From Glandiceps talaboti (Eukaryota > Hemichordata > Enteropneusta > Spengelidae): a stretch of DNA of 62,000 nucleotides. Positions 46,626 to 58,748 of this stretch are shown one piece after another. Position 1 is the first letter of the stretch; each line of letters begins with the position of its first letter. The notes beneath the pieces are model-generated. The model worked only from the letters and a program-made list of their open reading frames with translations, made no database searches and had not been told where the DNA came from. The stretch is from positions 16,065,531-16,127,530 of the forward strand of contig NC_135559.1 of assembly GCF_964340395.1 (NCBI RefSeq), given 5' to 3'. The position numbers and the translations under genes are program-made.

Positions 46626-49230
46626 GTACGTAAAATCATATTTCTAGGTATATCAAGCTACATAATCCATTGTTATTGAGCACAGTGTAAACCTCAAATG
46701 AAATGTTTTGAATTGTTCAAGTTACACGAGTACGCCACAATTTGACCAACTTATTAAAATTATACTCTGTGGGATATACACTAAACTTTACAGCTGCAAC
46801 GGAGTTTCACTGATGGCTATGCTACATAATTTTTTAACACAAACAATTTATAACCACGATGAACGATAGTCGATTTTCCGGTTCCAAGATGCATTGCGCG
46901 AGAGGACGTCGCTTATGTTGTTAGTCTTGTTTTGTCTTTATTACATTTGAAATAACATTTTCATTTATGGTAAGACATGATGACCTCCTTAATCATGGGT
47001 GATTTTATAGAACAAAGACTAAACGCCATCAATTCCTCTAACGCAAATGCAAATAGACGGAAGATCTGAATCGCAATGTTGGGCGGACTTTTCTGCTAAA
47101 TCACGCCTTACCTGGCAAAATATCGGACATTTCCTCACGCCAACATTAATTACGGAGCCTTCAAGACCCAAGAAGTGTTCAGAGGTAACCCAATTCCGTC
47201 AAAATCGGCAAATGTAGCAAGGCATGCAGCAGTTTGAAACGGGTAGTACGATGACCCCTCGCTCACGTTTTCAATGTGCATTTGCATTAGGGGAATTGTA
47301 GCGTTTGATTCGGGTTAAACGTCGGAACGAAAAAAGGCAAAAAAAAACTAGACGAAAAAGCCCTCAAAATCACATCAAACGCTAAATTTATTGCAGCTAG
47401 TTGTGACGTAGCTTCTCAAAAAAAGAAATTTTGAACAAAACACTATTGTGGCTTCTCATGATCATGTATTGCAAATAGGGCACTTTAGCAGACAGTAGTG
47501 TCATTAACTATAATGACGTAATCTTGATATGTCGGACATCCGTACTCAATATTATTATCCTTCGTCAAATTTAAACCGTTATATACATTGGAAGTCAGTT
47601 GAATAGACACAATGCATTGTCTGGCTAGACGCAATTTTTACAAACATTATTATGATATTATTCACTGTGACAGTCTACCCCGACAACTAGCTTAAATGTT
47701 ACTAACACTATTTATTGTCATCATCTGGCATAACAAAAATCTTACAAAGATTTGCTACATTTCCTTTTACTTAGCTACCATTATCTTAGCACATATATCG
47801 TCGCCTAATCTTATACATTGTAACAATGTATACCAATGGATCAAAATGTGACAATAATTCGAGTCTGCTGACGACAAAATGTAGCAATTTTAGTGAGATT
47901 TGTAATCAGCCAGACGATAAGATGTATCAAAGTTAGTAAAACTTTTGTTGAACCAGACGATGTTTTATTGACACTCAACTGGTTTCCATTGTAAATCTTT
48001 ACAGACTAGACAATTGTAATAATTATGCCAGTCATTAATAAATGTTTCTAAATATAAACCAAGAGTAATCCATTGAGTTGCGGGGCCATGTCAGTCCCAG
48101 GCATTGCAGCTTTGATTTTTCACAACTGTTGTAACGATGGTATATTTCGAAGGAATGTTCAACTAAAAATTGCAATTCAGCTAGGCCATAGTATATAATT
48201 TAGTAGTTTTATAAGACAAGTCGCCACTAATGTACCGAGTCGTTAAAAGCAAATTATTTCAAATAAAGCACAACTAAATCTTGACAAAATTGTCACAAAA
48301 CGTATCTTTGAAAAATTACTGATGCATTTTGAAGTCATTATAATTGCGTCAGTGGTGCGTTTGTTTATTATTTGTAATAACAGTTATGAATTCTCCCATT
48401 AACGCACACAAATAGAATGCTGTAACGATACTTTATAAGCAAGTATTTTAATGTACGTAGCTTTTCTATTCACCATTAATAATGATGAGTCGAAAGAAAA
48501 TGCATAAACTACAAGAAATGCTAAAAAATGTATACTTTATTATACATGTTGTCAAGTCGTACTTTTGACGACCGATTTATGCGTCAATATTCTGATTTAA
48601 ATTTGTTCATCGACGTAAAGCAATAGCCCCTTTTACGACAGCTGTACAAAAAAGCAGAAAATGCTAAAAAAAAATAAAAAAATAAAAGTATTAGAATATT
48701 CATTTTGTCAGCGGTGAATAAGCTCTGACTTGCGAACATGTATTTGTTTGATCAATCCACAATGAGTCATTCATACATTGGTGTTTACTTTCAAGTTTCT
48801 GTAGGCGTGTTTGAACGCGCGTAAAAAGTTTGCACTCAGCAAATGACGTAGTCGTTGACAGAATTATTCGGGTATAATAAGACGCCGGAATTGGCTGGTG
48901 TCAAAATGTTTGAACGCGACGTGTAAAAATAGCAGATATCATATTGAAATAACTATTGATTAATGTGTTTTCGTCATAAGCTTTTCATGAAGAATTTTCA
49001 TGAAGTCATTTCTATTCATTATATTAAAAGTGTATGTGCAGAATAGTGACTGTACAGTGTATAGTTTAATGTCTTATTTCCGCTTCTTTTGGAGCAATTT
49101 CTTGTTCAATAGTAGAAACTATTCATGGTTACATGGTAAAATTGATATGTCCGGGTGTTTGGGGCGACGTAATACGTTTTGTGCCAGGAAATATACAGTT
49201 CAAAGTTCAAAGAGAGCGCAAAAAGGGGGA
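46626..49230. other. Intergenic, no gene recognised
   Basis: Long AT-rich stretch with only short, unconvincing frames on both strands. I see no domain, paired splice sites or repeat family that I can support. Confidence 0.5.
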
Positions 49231-49231
49231 T

Positions 49232-49278
<47 letters not shown>

Positions 49279-49335
49279 TATACGGAGGGAGGCGATCCAT
49301 CCATCCATCCATCCATACATACATACATACATACA

Positions 49336-49369
<34 letters not shown>

Positions 49370-49535
49370 CATACATACATACTACATACATACATACATA
49401 CATACATACATACATACATACATACATACATACATACATACATACATACATACATACATACATACAGACAAATATGTTTAGACAGACAGGCAAGATACAT
49501 ACATACATACATACATACATACATACATACATACA

Positions 49536-49567
<32 letters not shown>

Positions 49568-49605
49568 CATACATACAGATAGACAAGACAGACAGGCAGG
49601 CAGGC

Positions 49606-49649
<44 letters not shown>

Positions 49650-49650
49650 T
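49231..49650. repeat. (CAGA)n / (CATA)n compound microsatellite
   Basis: (CAGA)n at both ends (about 49234-49276 and 49595-49650) flank (CATC)n and long (CATA)n runs. The mirror-like order CAGA-CATA-CAGA is notable. Frames across it are artefacts. Confidence 0.95.
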
Positions 49651-49711
49651 ATAACTACTGTATACACCATACAGTTTAACATTTGTGTCCCCTTCCAAAT
49701 CTTTCTACATC

Positions 49712-50340
49712 ATGCAAGTTTTTCGTCAGAACTTCTGTCGTATGTATGAAATTAATTCCCATGACTGTCTCAGTGTTTGGTATACGTGTTCAGATTTGAC
49801 TGGAGACGAGTGGGCGTTGCCATTCAAGGACATCACTCTTACTCCAATCTATTCACAGAGAGGTGGTCTTCTTGGCCTGACTCCCGGGTCATCACTAACT
49901 GTGCATCAAATATCTTACTTAGTACCTAGTGAAAACAAACAAACGGAAGTCTTGAGATATTATCACATCACACCGAGGGTTAGCTAGCTAGCTGTCAGTT
50001 TAATACATTGCAGTAGGTTTTTAAACGTGTCAGCCGAAGAATGATCACTGGACTGTGCCGTTGAAGGAGTAGCGTACGTATACGATGCAATGAAAACTTG
50101 AAACAACGAAGCAAGACGAAAAGTGTGATATTGTTGCAAAAGAAATATCAATGAAGATTATTAGTAGTAGTAGTATTATATGATGAAGAAAGTAAGGTAA
50201 GTATATTGTGAGTATTAATGTTGTCCTTTTTTACAATTTAGCGTTACCGTCACGGTTCTCAAAGGCTCGGAGGAAAAACGTTAAAGCGGAAAACTGAATT
50301 CAAGAAAGCAAGTGTGATGAAGAGCCCAACATTTGCGTAA
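49712..50340 (+). CDS. Small unrecognised protein, at least two exons
   Basis: Exon 49712-49978 reads into 50242-50340 through a donor GTTAGC (weak) and acceptor TTTACAATTTAG, both in phase 0, ending at TAA; AATAAA follows at 50442. The product is 121 residues if the ATG at 49712 is used, but a further upstream exon with an acceptor near 49727 (CGTCAG) is possible. The first part contains DEWALPFKDITLTPIYSQRG and VHQISYLVPSENKQTEVLRY. The second is strongly basic (YRHGSQRLGGKTLKRKTEF). There is no signal peptide or membrane segment. The frame is unusually protein-like compared with the low-complexity frames nearby, but I do not recognise the family. Confidence 0.5.
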
Positions 50341-50596
50341 TCACAGAAATCTATTCATAACCCAATATCACTATATATTTGATTGCAATACGTCATAAGG
50401 ATACTCGAGTGTTCATTCAGGTTTAAAAGTCATAAAAAATCAATAAAAAGTATATTCTCTGATTTCGCTCACTTGATTTGGTTTCCTATAAGAATCGACT
50501 TCCATTGTCAAAGTTCTATTGCTTATTAAAGGTTAGTCTTGCTGCTAAACGTCCGGGCTTTCTTTAGCTTTCGATACTATAAGCGAACGAAGTTCG

Positions 50597-50680
50597 CAGT
50601 GAGGGCTTCGGATGTTCCATCCTCGATAGCGATGTTCGGACGTGTGTCGTATTCTATCGGAAGAACATCCGAGGTCTAGG
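50597..50680. mobile_element. MITE-3 copy, opposite orientation
   Basis: GGATGTTCCATCCTCGATAG ... CGGAAGAACATCCGAGGTCTAG is the reverse complement of the 10081-10161 element with about 85 percent identity by eye. The left terminus is shortened (GAGGGCTTC replaces GCTAGACCTT). Non-coding. Confidence 0.85.
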
Positions 50681-50829
50681 ATTAAAGGTATGCATCAAGG
50701 GTTTTAGCCGTTACTACCAATCAGCCATGTTGGAGTGATTCATAAATCGGGGAAAAAAGTTTCAATTAAAGTTGTTCGGAGTAGATTTTGAAAAGAAACT
50801 CAAAACACGTGTAAGACGTATTATACCGT

Positions 50830-51130
50830 GCACGAGCCAAGTTGAACAAAAAATATGGAATATATACTCTGGTCGTTCTACGACACGACAACGCGCGTTC
50901 ACAACAACGCGTGTCTACGTCGCTGGTTCTGCTGTGTTCGAACTATGAGTCAAAACGTTCAAAATTGGCATTACTTTCCCTGATTTTTCTTTGATATTAC
51001 TGGCGCTGGTATAATTATGTTATTTTCCAATATTTGTCTTCATTTAGATAGAAAATACCAGTGACCAAAGGCCCCCTAGGTCACTCGTATTTTCACTTAG
51101 CTGAACGAAGAAATATTTTGGGGAAATAAC
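50830..51130. repeat. Dispersed repeat R4, copy B
   Basis: Homologous to 19890-20240, with TATATACTCTGGTCGTTC, ACGACAACGCGCGTTC, AACGCGTGTCTAC, a CCAAAGGCCCCCTAGGTC segment and AATAACATCTAATTGC. It has an extra about 110 bp between the two halves relative to copy A. Confidence 0.7.
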
Positions 51131-51589
51131 ATCTAATTGCTTATCTATACACAATGTAATAATATGGTACAATAAATCCATTCAAAGTGAGTTTTGTGTT
51201 CGCACTTTAATACCCCCCCCTCCCCCCATGCGATCACGATTTAACCTATACGTATACTTGTGGACACAATCGACCTCTAATTGTACATTTATGTCTAATT
51301 ATTGGTATTTTTAACACTGAAATAGTGAATATATCGTTGGTGGTTGTCTGATAGAAAAAAACAATACCCCAGTTTTATACAGCGAGTGTAGCTTTAAACT
51401 GGGGCAGACAAACATAATATAATTATTTGATCGTGTATTTTTGTTGTCTCTTTTTCCCATTTCACTGTGTAGCCTTGTAATTAGTTTGTTGTTTATAATG
51501 GGTTGAATGGGCTGCTCCTTTGAATTTTGTCTTGAAATTATACATACTTGGTTACATTTGTATTTGTTATTGTCATCATTAACAAAATA

Positions 51590-52100
51590 CAGAGCAGACA
51601 CTGTGTAAGGCATACCTGTGTGTTATCTTTATTGTGTCTACAGAGCAGACACTGTGTAAGTGATGTTTGTGTGTTATCTTTATTGTGTCTACAGAACAGA
51701 CACTGTCTAAGGGATGTTTGTGTGTTATCTTTATTGTGTCTACAGAGCAGACACTGTGTAAGGCATACCTGTGTGTTATCTTTATTGTGTCTACAGAGCA
51801 GACACTGTGTAAGGGATGTTTGTGTGTTATCTTTATTGTGTCTACAGAGCAGACACCGTGTAAGGGATGTCTCTGTGTTATCTTTATTGTGCCTAAAGAG
51901 CAGACACTGTGTAAGGGATGTCTCTGTGTTATCTTTATTGTGTCTACAGAGCAGACACTGTGTAAGGGATGTTTGTGTGTTATCTTTATTGTGTCTACAG
52001 AACAGACACTGTGTAAGGCATACCTGTGTGTTATCTTTATTGTGTCTACAGAACAGACACTGTGTAAGGCATACCTGTGTGTTATCTTTATTGTGTCTAT
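51590..52100. repeat. 51-bp tandem repeat, about ten units
   Basis: Unit: AGAGCAGACACTGTGTAAGG, then GATGTTTGTGTGTTATCT or CATACCTGTGTGTTATCT, then TTATTGTGTCTAC. Because 51 is a multiple of three, three frames stay open for about 150-190 codons on both strands; these are artefacts. Units alternate between GGATGTTTG and GCATACCTG variants. Confidence 0.95.
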
Positions 52101-54337
52101 CTCAACATGAAATCTTGTGATCAGTCTCACTGATCTTGATACATCGTTTACTAGCCATTGCAAGCTAAGATGAAATCTTCAGTATTTGTTCATTCAAATT
52201 AAAATAAGCGCCATTACTTTTAGGATTTTTCGGTCAATCTTCACACGTATATTTCCAATATTGAAAATGACGTCACCGCATTCCACGTGAAATGAGTTTA
52301 CACCAAGTGGCCTGATTTGTCTATATCAGGACATCGTGTCAATTTTCGAAGTGTGATTTCAAAATCGAAATAAATATGGTAAATATTCAAAAAATGTATA
52401 TATTTATGTAAAGTGGTTTTAAAATCATAGATTCCAAACAACAGTGTTGCAAACAGTAGAGATTGTATTTAAGGGGTGTTGAAAGTCCAAAATGAATAAT
52501 TATCCTAAAGTAGAAACTGTACAGAAAGAATCGAGACTTTGATGTTTCTCACATATTTTCTCTGCTCGAGAAAGCTCTCAGTCATATTTCGATTTTAAAG
52601 CACTGCTTTACTCGGAAACCAAGCAGAGGCGTAAATGAAAAATAGAAGACGGGAGAGATTGATAATGTTCAAGAGTTCATTCAAAGAAAATTAACAATTA
52701 CAGTTGGATATTTCACGACTTTGCTTCACAATGTCGCTCTGACGTCAGAAGGCGAAGAAATAATCGCAAACATATGATAATACTTGTATGTGGTAGGCAT
52801 AGCAAGCTGTCCCCCACAGTCTGTGGGCTTACTGCAGTTATAGTGACCCGCTGAGAACCAATCACCAACCGATCAGACTAGATAATGATATAGAAGATCG
52901 GACACGCACAGTTGTCGAATTACTGCCCTCTCACCTTTTAGCAGAATTCTGTACTGCGAATGCTGCAGTGTTTAATTTCTTGATGTTAATACAATTAAAA
53001 TCACGGTGTATCGATCGATTTTTAACGATAAAGGCACATGATTGAACGAGTAAAATCCTACTACTCAGAATTTTTATAATATTTTAATGAAAAATATTCA
53101 AATTAAAATGTGAAATGTAAAAAGTGGAACCACACCATGAGGAAATCAAAATCCTAGGGGATGGGCCTATAAGGAAACAAACCTACGCTGCGACGGGAAA
53201 CAGTCCAGTCCGACTTCAGCCACAGGCAAGCATATCATGATATGTTAGCGTAAGCAGACCATTTGTGCCATATCATATACGCTATCCGCTGTGAAAAGTA
53301 ACGAATTCGGTATTATACGGATATCCATGCTGGGGTTTGATTCCAAAACAGGAGTGTCGACATATACCAGATGTAGCAAATTAAACAAACAAAATCCCAT
53401 CGGGAGAGAGTTGTCATCTCTGTTTTTACTGTAAAGTTATACTAACCAATTGATTGTATTCGATTGTAAGGGGGAATATTTCATACATTGAACTTTCCCT
53501 CGATTGTTTAAAATACTGGAATATTTCAAATAGAAGACACGGCAGGATACAACGCGCAAGTCAAGTTGTACGCATTCGAACAGAAAATATGTTATTTACA
53601 CCCTTGTCGTACGTCACGACTCAGCGTCACCGGCTATGCATTGCTAAAACCCTTGACAACCAAGCATTAATAACATGGGGAGCTTGTCAAAAACGGAGGG
53701 GTGGGGGGTGGGGAAAGTAAACAAATGAATAGTGCTAATAAAACTTGACACAACATATTGGAACAGCAGAGAGATTTGTATTCGATTTCATGGTTTGGTA
53801 AGAACAGTTTTATGTACCTGAAATGACAGGGGAACTTGAAATTTGTTTGCGAACATTAACTATTATGTAGAGCGGATATAAAACTGTACTTATCAAGTGA
53901 CAGAATGTAATACTCGTCGATGTACTTCCTACATGCTGTGCATGCCAAGTGTTATAAATTCAATTCATTGGTTTACTTTCCATCGTGTAACAAGTTCCAC
54001 TCGTCAATGCTTGACTGTTACTGGTTGTATTCATTCAAAACGTTACAATGTAACAAATAATTAACTTTAGAAGGACGCTTTTTGTGTCCAAACCATAAAT
54101 GAACAGCCTTATTGGTCGTTTCATTTTCACTAGCGAAATGAACCCAGTATAACTTTGACAACTACGCATGCGCAGTTTGATTGATATACACGATGGACTC
54201 CATCGTTTACCCTTTGTTCTAAAATAGAAACTACCCCCTACCCATCGTGATCAATCAAAATTGACAGAACACAGTACCTGATAGACGAACGTCTATCTAT
54301 TTATTCGGATGACCATAAGTAACCCACCGTGTCTTGA

Positions 54338-54544
54338 CCACAGGGGCGTGTATTATTGCTTAGATTTCCGTTTTCTTAGGAAAATATCATACGAATCTTG
54401 CTGCTACAAATGTATCGATCTATAGTACTACGTATACTAAACTCTCTTTCCCTATACAGGTAGGAATATATATTCAAAAGGTTGTTATATTTAGTCTGTA
54501 GACCTGGAAAACAACAATCTATGCAATAGTACACGCCCCTGTGG
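54338..54544. mobile_element. 207-bp foldback element with 6-bp flanking repeat
   Basis: The left end CCACAGGGGCGTGTATTATT and the right end (reverse) CCACAGGGGCGTGTACTATT are inverted repeats of about 28 bp. TCTTGA lies on both sides (54332-54337 and 54545-54550). Because the flanks and termini share GAC/GTC, the true duplication could be longer. No transposase. Confidence 0.82.
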
Positions 54545-55608
54545 TCTTGACATGACACCAGAAACTAGTTTTCGGTTAAACTAAGACACATCCATACAAA
54601 AGCTATTGTTGCGAGACAGGTTGATATAATGAACATTGCTGATTAATTATACTCACAGTAAGGTGGCAATTCGGATGATTTCCATGATCATGCGACAGTG
54701 TGCATTTTTTGGGACTTCCAATGTTTACACTATTTTGATCCTTCACTATAGTGATCTAAGTCTGGTCATAGTGATGTAGGTACTACTATCACTCATCACT
54801 TGTGCAATCTACAGCGTCGTTTTGGTTAATGTCTGTTTCGTCATGGTAAGCTTAAAGTCCGGTTTCCGCAGTAGTAGTAGTAGTATTCTAATTTGACAAG
54901 GTTCTGAAATATGATAGTTTACTTTGACGCGTTGTAAAATCTCATTTTGCATTATTTGAGGATTTGGGGATCCCATCGCTGCCACCACTGTCACATTCTA
55001 CTGCTGCAAAATCCCACCAGTGCCACATATCAGATATGAAAATCGCTGTTGGCAACCGGAAACCATGCAGTGAGTCAATTGTTAGTTGCAATGTGAGGAG
55101 AGAAGTGGATTTCACAGGAGAAAGAGTGAACAGTGTGCTAAGATATTGGGGGTAATGTTGTGGAGGGGGATATTGACCTCAGTCCAGACAATGTCGGTAG
55201 TGGGTCTATCTAATCTCTGGAGTTCATCTCTGTCAATCAGATCCAAATACGGGTATTGATTAATGTAGTGTCATCACTTTTGGTAATTGGATGATTGCCT
55301 TTAAAACTGTCAATGTGATGGCAGCGGTGGAACAGAGTCATTACCATTAAATCCAAGGCTCAAATCTCTTTTCACATCTAACAGCATATTCACCCAATTT
55401 TTCGAACTACTTGAATGGGGGGGGGGGGTCATGAGAAATGGCCACTTTTTAGAAAAAGAAATCGGTGAAAGCCACATTTTACGTAATAGACCGGGTTTTA
55501 TTTCCTTCTGTCTCCCCCTTGTAGAAACTGAAGGCTCTAGCACGTCTTCTCAACATATGTCTGTTATCTATTCGAGTAATCTCTGCTAATTTGCGCTCTT
55601 TCTTGTTG

Positions 55609-55616
55609 TGACGTCA
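55609..55616. promoter_or_regulatory. CRE-type TGACGTCA immediately upstream of the Norrin start
   Basis: A perfect palindromic TGACGTCA five bases before the ATG. In animals this 8-mer is the CREB/ATF binding site. It may be coincidence or part of a proximal promoter or 5' UTR. Confidence 0.35.
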
Positions 55617-55621
55617 GAGAA

Positions 55622-56743
55622 ATGGTGACACCAATACCAATGACGAGGCGTGTGAGAGGTGTGTGTTTGATTTGGATTCTCCTCTGGGTACTAGGTTTGC
55701 AAGAGGTGATATCAACCACAGAAGACGCAAAGCCGTGTATGAGATATTATTATACAAGCAGTATAACGCATCCAAAGAAGAAATGCAACTCTAAGGTAAA
55801 AAATCTCAGCTCATGCATTTCACATCGTCGTAAACCACAGCCTCTTTTACGGTACCGTCCAAGCAGAAAAATTGTACTCTGACTTGTGAGAATGGCATTT
55901 CATTTTGGGACGGAATACCATTACAAACCAGCACTTTGAATTGGAGCGTCATTCTTACAGCTAAAACAGGGAGGGTTCGCCAGAAGACTGCACATAACTT
56001 ATTCATGTAATGATCAACGCCGATCATTCTGCAAGTTGCGGTTCTTGTTATACTTGCTAGCTATAGATAAGAAAACTTTTATTACTAGCCACAACAGGAT
56101 TTTGACCGAAGAGACCTTTTTTAAACTTCCTTCAATACCAACCATTTCGGCAGTAAACGTGTTGTTATCTATTAAATAAAACAACCTAAAATTGTAAAAT
56201 GATCACCATTCTCTGATTGTAAATGTGTTACATTTATATATCACACTATTATAGTGTTCTGGTGAGCGCTGCCCATTTTAGCTGTAAAATATCTCCTAAC
56301 TTTGTCATATAATAATTTGAAAACTGCAAAAAATGTGTGTTGGGGTGGGGTTGGGTGGGGTGGGGTGGTTTGGAGACTTGTGGATTCTTCCAATTTGATA
56401 ACATACACCTGATTGATTGTAAACTGACATGCAAGCACAACCACCAATTTTCGAGATCAGAGATAGAAAATTGTTTCTTTCTTTCTTTATTTATTTATTT
56501 ACTTACTTGTTTCAGGTTGTCTTGATGTCGCGATGTAGTGGCCATTGTGAAGACACATCGGCAACGGATCCTGTGGTTACATTTAAAAGTGTTCTGCGTC
56601 GTCCGTTTAAATACAAATGTCAAAGTTGCCAGGATCAATCATCGAACATGAAAGCTGTACGCTTGCGCTGTAAGAACAATCAATTTGCATACGCTTCGTA
56701 CAGGTATATTCTCACCTGCGGCTGCGCAAACTGTAAACCGTGA
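55622..56743 (+). CDS. NDP: Norrin (Norrie disease protein) orthologue, secreted cystine-knot ligand
   Basis: Exons 55622-55795 and 56516-56743 join in phase 0 (donor AAG|GTAAAA, acceptor TTTCAG), giving 133 residues, the same length as human Norrin. Residues about 13-31 are a hydrophobic signal peptide (VCLIWILLWVLGLQEV). The mature part follows Norrin closely: CMRYYYTSSITHPKKKCNSK, then VVLMSRCSGHC, then PVVTFKSVLRRPFKYKC, then MKAVRLRC and ASYRYILTCGCANC. In vertebrates Norrin binds Frizzled-4, LRP5/6 and TSPAN12 to activate beta-catenin signalling. The cystine-knot cysteines are present, but the human CHCC motif reads CQSC here, so one cysteine is replaced by serine. Start: ATG at 55622; the ATG at 55640 would also leave a signal peptide. 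An upstream non-coding exon may exist. Confidence 0.95.
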
Positions 56744-57298
56744 TGCTGTCAGTCCCGATGCCTGTATACATCATTTACATAATGCCATCTGTTCTTAGTT
56801 TATGTTCACAACATGTTGTCCAATTGTGTCAAATCTAAATTTCATTAGTAGTTATAGCTGTGCTATAAAAACCTATATCACTGACTATATGCAAAGTGTC
56901 ATATTATCTGCATATGGCAATGTTCTTCTCCACTTTTCCATGGCCAGTACATTATGATGAGAGCATGCGCAGCAAGAAAAGGTTGATTTTTCAATCGCCT
57001 GTCTTTACCTATTGTCCTGCTATTACAGTGATAGAGGGACTGACGACTTTACTGAAGAGGAACCAGATACCAAGACATCACTGCACTACTGCATTTCTAC
57101 GTCATTTAACTTATTTCCCTGTCGAGGTCTTTGACTTAAATGACACAATTCACATGTCAATAAAATCACAGGCAAGGAAAGCAGCTTTTGTCTTGATAAA
57201 CTTGATATAGTTAGATTGGCATATCAATTATGCATCCCCCACTCACGCGCTTCCTCTCTTACCTTATTCACGATCTCACGCACCCACCCACCCCCACA
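56744..57298. other. Probable 3' UTR and flank of NDP
   Basis: It lies just after the Norrin stop. The 104-codon plus-strand frame at 56896-57210 has no recognised domain and no splice support, so it is treated as untranslated or intergenic. Confidence 0.45.
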
Positions 57299-57742
57299 CG
57301 CACTCACTCACTCACTCACCCACCCACCCACCAACTCACTCACTCACTCACTCACTCACTCACTCACTCACTCACTCACTCTCTCTCTCGCTCACTCACT
57401 CAACCACTCCCCACTCCACACTTACTCACTCACTCAACCACTCCACTCACTCACTCACTCACTCACTCACCACGCCACACTCACTCACTCACTCACTCAC
57501 TCACTCACTCACTCACTCACACACACACACACACTCACTCACTCAACCACTCCGAACACTCACTCACTCACTCACTCACTCACTCACTCACTCACTCACT
57601 CACTCACTCACTCACTCACTCACTCACTCACTCACTCCCCACGCCACACTCACTCACTCACTCAATCACTCACTCACTCACTCACTCACTCACTCACTCA
57701 CTCACTCACTCACTCACTCACTCACTCACTCACTCACTCACT
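57299..57742. repeat. (ACTC)n microsatellite, about 440 bp
   Basis: A long (CACT)n array with interspersed CCAC, CCCC and (AC)n blocks that themselves recur (ACTCAACCACTCC and CCCCACGCCACACTC appear two or three times), showing duplication of long blocks within the array. Ser-Leu-Thr-His frames are artefacts. Confidence 0.97.
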
Positions 57743-58339
57743 AGCACAAGCAACCAATTGTTTCTTTTTATCTGTTGTGTAATGGATAATGATACCTGTA
57801 CAGAAATCACACAACTTAGATAATAGATTATATTACAATCTTTATTACGATTCAAGCATATGAATATAAACACATACACACATATATCTGTTTAATTCAA
57901 TAAACCCATATCTAATATATATCAGTCTGTCTATCGTTCTTGGACATTTGGAAACAAAATAATGAAAAAAGAAGAAGAAGAAATAATCATAAATTCTACA
58001 TAGTAAAATAAATGTTCTTTTTGGTTTTGCAACCAATACTCGATACACAGTATTTGTTGACTCTAAGCCAATGGCATTGTCTCTTGTTTAGTCACATGTT
58101 GTCTCAAAGCCAATCGCGTTGTAATACGTAAACGTTATACCCATGAGTTGTCGCTAAACCAATGACACAATATCATAGTATGCAATCGGCTTCGGATAGT
58201 AGGCCAGTAGAATTAGACCATGCACACTTAAGATGCATGGTAGGGCTGGCCACATTTTGACAACTATGAGTGGAAACTAATCCCATTAAAGGACGTAGTT
58301 CTGTGTATGCAAGCAGAGACATGTAGACTAAATCTACAA
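57743..58339. other. Intergenic, no gene recognised
   Basis: AT-rich stretch with a short repeated phrase, CTAAGCCAATGGCATTGTCT / TCAAAGCCAATCGCGTTGT / GCTAAACCAATGACACAAT, at about 40-50-bp spacing near 58062-58170. No coding exon seen. Confidence 0.5.
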
Positions 58340-58708
58340 ACGAATATATACGTGGTGTTACTATGAAAGATAACAATCTGACTGTGTATGTATGTATGTA
58401 TGTATGTATGTATGTATGTATGTATGTATGTATGTATGTATGTGTGTGTGTGTGTATGTGTGTATGTATGTATGTATGTATGTATGTATGTATGTATGTA
58501 TGTATGTATGTATGTATGTATATGTGTGTGTGTATGTATGTATGTATGTATGTATGTATGTATGTATGTCTGTCTGTCTGTCTGTATGTATGTATGTATG
58601 TATGTATGTATGTATGTATGTATGTATGTATGTATGTATGTATGTCTGTCTGTCTGTCTGTATGTATGTATGTATGTATGTATGTATGTATGTATGTATG
58701 TGTACAAA

Positions 58709-58747
<39 letters not shown>
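58340..58747. repeat. (TATG)n/(TGTC)n/(GT)n microsatellite with dispersed flank
   Basis: The repeat (58384-58746) is preceded by ACGTGGTGTTACTATGAAAG, then ATAACAATCTGACTG. A closely similar flank (GCGTGGTATAACGATGAAAG, then GCAACAATCT) precedes the microsatellite at 60612. Long Cys-Met-Tyr-Val and His-Thr-Tyr-Ile frames are artefacts. Confidence 0.93.

Positions 58748-58748
<1 letters not shown>

Larger units (their letters stand above)
52101..55621. other. Upstream region of Norrin gene, no other gene recognised
   Basis: AT-rich sequence with a possible diverged R4 fragment near 53560-53645, the foldback element at 54338-54544 and a poly-G tract near 55418-55427. Short frames here (for example 53454-53720) have no recognised domain. 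Confidence 0.5.

Noticed and set aside
51548-52163. Open frames of 147-194 codons on both strands
   Set aside because: The 51-bp satellite unit is a multiple of three, so several frames stay open without coding selection.
56896-57210. 104-codon plus-strand frame after NDP
   Set aside because: No recognised domain and located where the NDP 3' UTR is expected.
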